Below are positions 58,663-64,000 of a DNA stretch of 64,000 nt, in pieces; the first letter of the stretch is position 1; every line of letters starts with the position of its first letter. Under the pieces are notes generated by a model, which had not been told where the DNA came from, did not search any database, and worked only from the letters and a program-made list of their open reading frames with translations. The stretch is from Eleusine coracana subsp. coracana (Eukaryota; Streptophyta; Magnoliopsida; Poales; Poaceae). The stretch is from contig CM064427.1 in assembly GCA_032690845.1 (NCBI GenBank), forward strand, positions 20,371,164 through 20,435,163, given 5' to 3'. Position numbers and translations under genes: made by a program.

Positions 58663-59650
58663 CCTTACTCAAGGCGGTGAAGCCTCAAAGTTGAGCACTT
58701 GGCTCTGATACCAATTGTAAGGACCGAAGGCATACCACGAATCCAAAAACTTCAATTTCACACCACTAAACCCTGACAAACGTTGCAACCTAACAATTCT
58801 AGTAGGCCAAGACCCTACAGATGCTAGTGTTCATGATGAGAGCAAATCCGAAAGATAAACACACTAGTCTATGCAAGCCACAATTCAACCTACTCACTAG
58901 ATCACACAATTATAGAATAGTAAAGAGAGGGTCAAGGAATGCTCATAATTTTTTTCTAAGGTATTGGAAGGATGGCGCCTTCCCCTACTCTTTGTTGGAC
59001 CAGTCCCGCCGGAGTATTGGTCCCTCCTGCCACCAAGTGGAGTTCCCGCACACAAGCATGCAGTCACTCCCGGAGTGAAGACACGGTTGCATCACCGCTA
59101 CCACTAAGGCTCAAGCTCGCCTCCCTTGAGAACTTGCCGGACTCTCTGAGTCGACACGGGCGCACACTAGCGATGCTCCTTTCACCGGTGGGCTCAAATC
59201 GGGTAAAAACGTGTGATGGCCTTCACAACCAATCATAATAAGCTCGATTACCAACACCTAACCGATCTTGGTCTCATCATGGACCAAGATTAACAACCTA
59301 GACCACACTCTCAAAAAGGACACCCTAGTCTCAGATGTGGAATGTACTCTCACTAGCACTCTCAAGATATCCAATATCTTCTCCTAGTACTTCTCTCTTT
59401 TCCTCTTGGCTTCCTATTGGTGCTCCCAGCAATCCCAATGGCCAAGAGAGGTCTCCAAGACCCCAACAATAAGTTTATATAGGCTTCCAACATCAAACTA
59501 ACTGTTGCTCCAAGAAATTAGCCTTTTGGGCATATAGACCAAACTATCCGGTCACTGCCTGACCGGACCATCCAGTCACTCCTGGAATGGCTCCTCTAGA
59601 ATAGCTTACTATGTAGGACTCCTGGATCATCCGGTCACTCCTGGAACAAC
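58663..59650 (-). repeat. LTR of gag-only copia element, copy 3
   Basis: The primer site is at 58702-58713 and the LTR edge TGTAAGG at 58716. It lacks about 33 bp, including the G run present in copies 1 and 2, right after GGCATACCA. It aligns with the LTR of copy 1 to about 59500. GACCGGAC-type arms and a repeated GGTCACTCCTGGAA phrase lie at 59535-59660. The distal end is unclear. Confidence 0.65.
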
Positions 59651-60203
59651 TCCTGGAACTCTCCATGTACCCCATGTTGACCGGATATATAAGGTGACAG
59701 GAACCCCCCTTCAGGAACATCGCAACACAACTCAATACAATCCACAGAACACTGAACGTAGGGTTTTTACTCGAATTGAAGGGGTTCAAACATGTCTAAA
59801 TTGGTGTCTTGTATCGTAACCATCAAATTCTTGGTCTCGTGCGTAGCCCTATAAATCTATTACCGAGAATAAGTCTCAACACCTCTCTTCTCCCTCTTCC
59901 ACCTCAAATTTTGATGACATGGATTGTTATTTAGCCAGCTGACTAGGATCCATAATACTTGCTCTTATCACCATATAGACGGGGCAGTAAAAAATTATGC
60001 TGCCAAAAATATTATTCTCGTTTCTCATCTGGCCTTCATGATAGAAATTGTTCGAAGATACATTCACCATGTTCCTCTTGTGCCTTTTCCAGGGGCCTTA
60101 TATTGGCACAATTGTACTCTTAAGGAACCGTTTCCTCTCTAACTAGTGTTAATTCTCTGTTAATGTGTACAACCCAAAGAAATATATAAATTAACTTATA
60201 GCA
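59651..60203. other. Fragment of another LTR and unassigned sequence
   Basis: 59760-59880 (phrases GGGGTTCAAACATGTC and GTGCGTAGCCCTATAAA) resembles the R-U5 end of grass gypsy LTRs (inference from memory of such repeats). 59880-60203 includes the open plus frame 59924-60142, without a recognisable domain. Confidence 0.35.
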
Positions 60204-60489
60204 TAGTCGCATATATATTGATGCTCTCCCGTTCACCACGGTTCAAATCAAATGTGTGAGATATATGTGGCAAAAGTACAAACTAAAGAAGGCAGAGGCG
60301 CGGAGGAAGCCTTGGCTCATCAGCCCATCTGAGGTCGGCAATGCTCCTCCTTCGTCGATAGCTGCGTTGTTGTCACGTGCACGTGCCAGGCCTGGAAGCG
60401 ATGCACGGGTGTTTTCTACTCCTAGTCTTCTCCTCGGAAAGGATGGTACCAACCAGGTCAACGATGATCACCAATCTTTTGGTTCATAA
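60204..60489 (+). other. Possible terminal exon of an unrecognised gene
   Basis: Open from just after a stop at about 60203 to TAA at 60487-60489. It is basic at first (MWQKYKLKKAEARRKPW), then Ser/Arg-rich (SSIAALLSRARARPGSDARVF) and ends NDDHQSFGS. Composition and lack of antisense overlap make it more gene-like than its surroundings. No upstream exon was identified and I do not recognise the family. It lies 12 bp before a transposon insertion site. Confidence 0.3.
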
Positions 60490-60503
60490 AATCTGCCGAC
60501 TAA

Positions 60504-61551
60504 GAGCATCTCTAGCAGAGCTCTCAAATTAACCTCCTACACTAATTTTTGAGTGTCTAACTCATAAAACCAACTCCAGCAGGCTGACTACTTGGGCTCT
60601 CATTTTAGGAGCCCTCTCAAATCTCTCTACCAGGCTCTCAAGTTTTGGAGCCCTCTCAAACGGTGGGGCTCGATATCTTTTTCTTTTTTTCATTTTTCCT
60701 CATGTGAAATAATAGCACTTAGTGGGGCGCACATTCATCTCTCTCCTCCCACCTCTCTCTCTCTCTGTCCTCTCCCCCAGACCCAAAGCAGTCCCCAGGC
60801 CCGAACCAATCCGCCAGAGGCGGCGGCGCCGGGTTCGCCCACCTCGCCGGGGGCAGCGGCGACCAACGAGAGCAGTAGGGGCTACAAAGGTGGGCCTGCC
60901 CGCCTCGGTGGGGCCAAGCGCGGCAAAGGAGGAGAGGTAGGTGGCGGATGCGTGGCGGTGACCTCGGCCTCGGTGAGCTAGGAAAGTGGCAATGACGAGC
61001 CTCCCCTTCTCACCCTCCTCGCGGCCCGCGACGGTCGCATCAACGAGGCCACCCGCCATCCCTCCCCCCTCTCACATTGGATCTCCATAGCAGCTTCCCA
61101 TGGTGGCGCGCGTAGGGGACGCTGGGGGCGACAGGTTCACGCGCGCGCGTGGGGGGAGGTGGGGAGGGGGAGGGCACTGGTGGCGACGAGCGCAGGCACG
61201 GGTGGCAGCAGCGGCCCAGCTCCCTCCAATCGCTCAAGGGCTCACCTCCTTGCAGTTGCCCGACCCTGTCCGACCCCTCCGGCCGGTTCATAGGAGCGTG
61301 CGGTGCGGATGCGAGCCACCGCGCATCGGATCAGGCCCGTCGGCGCCGTCCACCACCTCTGCGCTACCCTGGCAACCCCTGCCAGTGGCTAGCCCTGTCT
61401 GCCAACGAGACACTGACAAGCAGGGCCCATCTATAATAGTTGTGTTGTGACACTGATGAGCGGGACCCATATGTTGAGCTCTTAGTAATGGAACCCATCA
61501 GTCAAATGTAAAAGTAGAAGGCTGTATTTGAGAGCTCCATTGGAGATGCTC
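60504..61551. mobile_element. PIF/Harbinger-like non-autonomous transposon with GC-rich payload
   Basis: The terminal inverted repeats begin GAGCATCTC and extend at least 26 bp (left continues TAGCAGAGCTCTCAAAT; right, inverted, CAATGGAGCTCTCAAAT; four mismatches). TAA flanks both sides (60501-60503 and 61552-61554), the 3-bp duplication of PIF/Harbinger elements. The 1048-bp body has a GC-rich core (about 60780-61400), unusual for a small element of this class. No transposase is present. Open frames on both strands in the core are not identifiable. Confidence 0.8.
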
Positions 61552-61554
61552 TAA

Positions 61555-61829
61555 ACCAGTCCACCAAAAACACATATACATCACATATACCACATATATC
61601 ACATATAAATCAACATCACACATTCACAACCACATATATCATCGTAACTCATAATTTTCATCATATATAGCACATATATCACATTATCCATCATCATCAC
61701 ACTCACAAGCACATATATCATCAAACCATAATTATATTTGTAAACTAAGTTCATATGGTCAACAGAGTTCTAGATTGCAACTAAGTTCATCAAATGTAAA
61801 GGGTACTTGAAAAATACAATGAAACTACT
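61555..61829. repeat. AT-rich simple-sequence stretch (ACATATATCACAT-like)
   Basis: At least eight imperfect repeats of ACATATA(T/C)CA between 61570 and 61720. Degenerate, no constant period. It lies just beyond the 3' end of the minus-strand transposon gene. Confidence 0.6.
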
Positions 61830-63990
61830 CCTCACTGAGTTGGCCACTGCGGCCAACCTGGCGTTGGTTGAGGTGCCGACGATTGATTTGATTCCGCCGC
61901 CGATTGATTCTACACAAAGAACAATAGATTTGATTTGTGAGACATGTAAATATGAGGTGACTCACAGGAGTGCCTGAAGGAGTTGGTGGAGTGTAGAATG
62001 GCATCAGTGGCGAAGGGTGACCCATTGTCGTGGCAAAACTTTGCATGTACTACATCATCTATTGCATCTGCCCCTCCATTGCCTCCCGTTTCCTTCTCTC
62101 TTCACCTAGTGCGGCCTATAGCAATATATGAAAATATTAAGATGCAAATGTATGTACAAAAGCAATAAGCAAATTATAAAACAAAAATGACCTGCATTTC
62201 TTCCATCGGGACCTACGCAACACTTGGCTGTGGGCGTATGGGCGGGGCTGAACTCGTGCTCCTCGCTCAGATCTAGGAGAGAGTCAGAGTACTGGCCATG
62301 TCTAGGATGCTATCACTAATCCAGTACCATCCATGCTTCTTGCCTCCTCCTACCCTCAGATGATCTCTCCATTGAGATCCGCAGTGCTCGGGTCGAAGTC
62401 GGGGCCATACACGTCCCTTGCCATGAGTACTCACTGATGCGGTTGTGGATGCTCGAGTTGCTGTACACTGAGGGCAGGTCATCCAGGTTGTAGTCGACAT
62501 CAGAAGATGCCTTGCCCTTGTGGGCCAAAGCATATCCCTTCAACGGATCCATGGGCTGACCCTCATGTAACGCTGACTGCAAAGGAAACAACAAAATGGT
62601 TATAGATTATGTAGAAATGAGCATATGCAGCATATATGAGAAATGAATTTACATACCCATCGGCGCATGTATGCGGGGTGGGGGACGCTGCCTTGATGGT
62701 GTGCGGGACCAAGCATCAGCAAACGACGCTCCTGGCAAGCATTATGCCTATCCTCCTAGTTGGGGTCGAGCCACCTCTCCACCATATGTTCCTAGTAGCG
62801 CACATGCGTGGTGCACCACCACGGAGGCACATAAACATCTTCAAGTATATGACATATCAGAATACGCAAGTAAACTTACTTAACCTCGGAAAAAATCAAT
62901 ATTAATGGTATATATTTACCTGCAGGTATGGCTCTCGTGTCAAGTGCATGGTTCGTGCAATAGTTTTTGTCAGCTTTGTTCCAAGGGAAGTCGCATTGTA
63001 TGTTATGATGGCTTGAACGCGTGTCTCATATGCATGTCCATCACGAGCTTAGGACATGCAGCATCCACCTGGGACATCGCCTTGTCCATCTTGTCAGGAA
63101 CACATCTGTAGAAATCCTGCATAAACAAGAGATTTATCCTATCATTATTTCATAAATATCTAATAAGCAATGCAATAAACCGAGGGAATAAAAAAAAAAT
63201 TACCAACAGCTCAGCCGTCACCTGCGCTGCCCTGTTGGTGAAAACCTTGTCGTCTCGATCTGGGAAATTGGGGACAAGTTTGTAGTGCTCCCACGTGTAC
63301 GCCGACACCTCCCTGTCATTGACCATGACGAGGCCAGGGAAGTGCTGCCGGAGTAGAACACCCAGAATGCCATTGACATGGCGCTTGTGATCACCTGCAG
63401 CTATCACCTCTCAACCACTATCATATGAAATAAACAAATGAAATGAGAAAGTAGTGATAACATATCAAATGAAAAAGTAGAATAATAAATGAAATGACAC
63501 AGTAGCGATAATATGTAAGTTACTTCTTTCCAACGGGTTGAATCAACGGGCATCTCTCAACAGGAATTGGTCGCCTCGGGAGGTGTGCTAGGCCGCGCAA
63601 CCAGACACCTTGCAAACCAAAGGAACCGACACACCCTCCCACCTCTGCCTCCAGCTCGTGCTCCTCCTCCTCATCCTCCTGCTCTTGCTCCTCCTCCTCA
63701 TACTCCTGCTCCTCCTCACTAAACTAGTGAAGAAGTTGTATATAAGTCTCATCCTCATTAATAGAGTCATGCGTGGAAGGTACCAATGATGGTTCCCAAA
63801 CTGCCCTCTTCCCGCGTCCCTTGCCTCCACCTTTGCCTCGACTCCTACCTCCACCGCTCCCTCGACATCTGGAGGACTCCTCACTTCTATCGGACTTTCC
63901 AATTGCTCTTTTGTAAATCAACGAGAGCTTCTTGAGACCACCCACCATCTTTGATCCTTCACCTATAATTAGAATGAGTAAACCCATCAA
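61830..63990 (-). CDS. CACTA-associated plant transposon protein (Ptta/En-Spm type), intron-containing, with stops
   Basis: Reads right to left from beyond or near the window edge. Pieces in order: a basic Gly/Arg-rich start (63990-63724); an acidic Glu stretch and LRGLAHLPRRPIP (about 63720-63530); VNGILGVLLRQHFPGLVMVNDREVSAYTWEHY with LVPNFPDRDDKVFTNRAA (63407-63200); DFYRCVPDKMDKAMSQVDAACPK (about 63120-63050); PPWWCTTHV and EHMVERWLDPN (about 62830-62770); LHEGQPMDPLKGYALAHKGK (62594-62316); and a final exon ending TPGWPQWPTQ with stop near 61830. Splice-like borders exist near 62600, 62170 and 61920. These phrases match a common grass family of CACTA-linked proteins; DNA binding is assumed. 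Several internal stops (WCTTHVRY then stop) suggest a pseudogene. The matching CACTA ends are not in view. Confidence 0.6.
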
Positions 63991-64000
63991 TACTTTGAAA

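Noticed and set aside
1..64000. CRISPR arrays, bacterial operons, riboswitches or phage genes
   Set aside because: No regularly spaced identical repeats and no prokaryotic gene organisation; all features fit a plant nuclear genome.

Overview
This window looks like repeat-dense intergenic DNA from a flowering plant, most likely a large-genome grass (Poaceae). A panicoid grass such as the sorghum/sugarcane/maize group is my best guess, but that is inference from the repeat families. I see no bacterial features: no operons, Shine-Dalgarno sites or rRNA. Most long reading frames are decayed retrotransposon genes, and only two loci look like host genes.

Layout. 1-4258 holds a gag-only Ty1/copia element (minus strand) with its 5' LTR from 2937. 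4259-4902 is a two-unit tandem duplication, and 4903-7244 holds LTR-like debris. 7245-15339 is a plus-strand Ty3/gypsy element (5' LTR, PBS, gag, protease, RT/RNase H, integrase, extra coiled-coil ORF) whose 3' LTR is reduced to 200 bp. 15340-20859 has no recognised gene but has exon-like pieces and ends at a CACTA-type terminus. 20860-22671 is a repetitive block with CGGCTAGCCG palindromes and a GC-rich stretch. 22672 to about 26316 looks like a gypsy LTR on the plus strand. 26391-32670 is a two-LTR Ty1/copia element (minus strand) with all domains present but broken.

Host-gene island, 32671-37260. The copia element ends inside the reading frame of an unidentified Cys/His-rich gene whose last four exons survive (32671-33979, plus strand). 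Facing it is an F-box/DUF295-type gene (36478-35067, minus strand) with a TATA box, but with an apparent one-base deletion inside the F-box. A 3.7-kb LTR starts at 37261, upstream of this gene.

Right half. 37261 to about 44200 is the 3' part of a chromodomain-bearing gypsy element (Tekay/Del-like, minus strand). 44201-54933 is a retrotransposon ORF split by a complete non-autonomous Athila-type element (44444-53868). That element has two 1640-bp LTRs, a perfect GTGGT target duplication, gag-protease and a 3' ORF, but no RT or integrase. 56041-59650 holds two more copies of the gag-only copia family, joined by a deletion junction. 60504-61551 is a PIF/Harbinger-like element with TAA duplications and a GC-rich payload. 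61830-63990 is an intron-containing CACTA-associated gene (Ptta/En-Spm type) running toward the right edge.

The elements do not form a pathway. The biology here is nested insertion, decay and recombination around two small host loci. I found no evidence of a new molecular system. The items most worth checking are the copia-truncated Cys/His gene, the F-box frameshift, the non-autonomous Athila element and the Harbinger payload. Percentages and alignments were done by eye.
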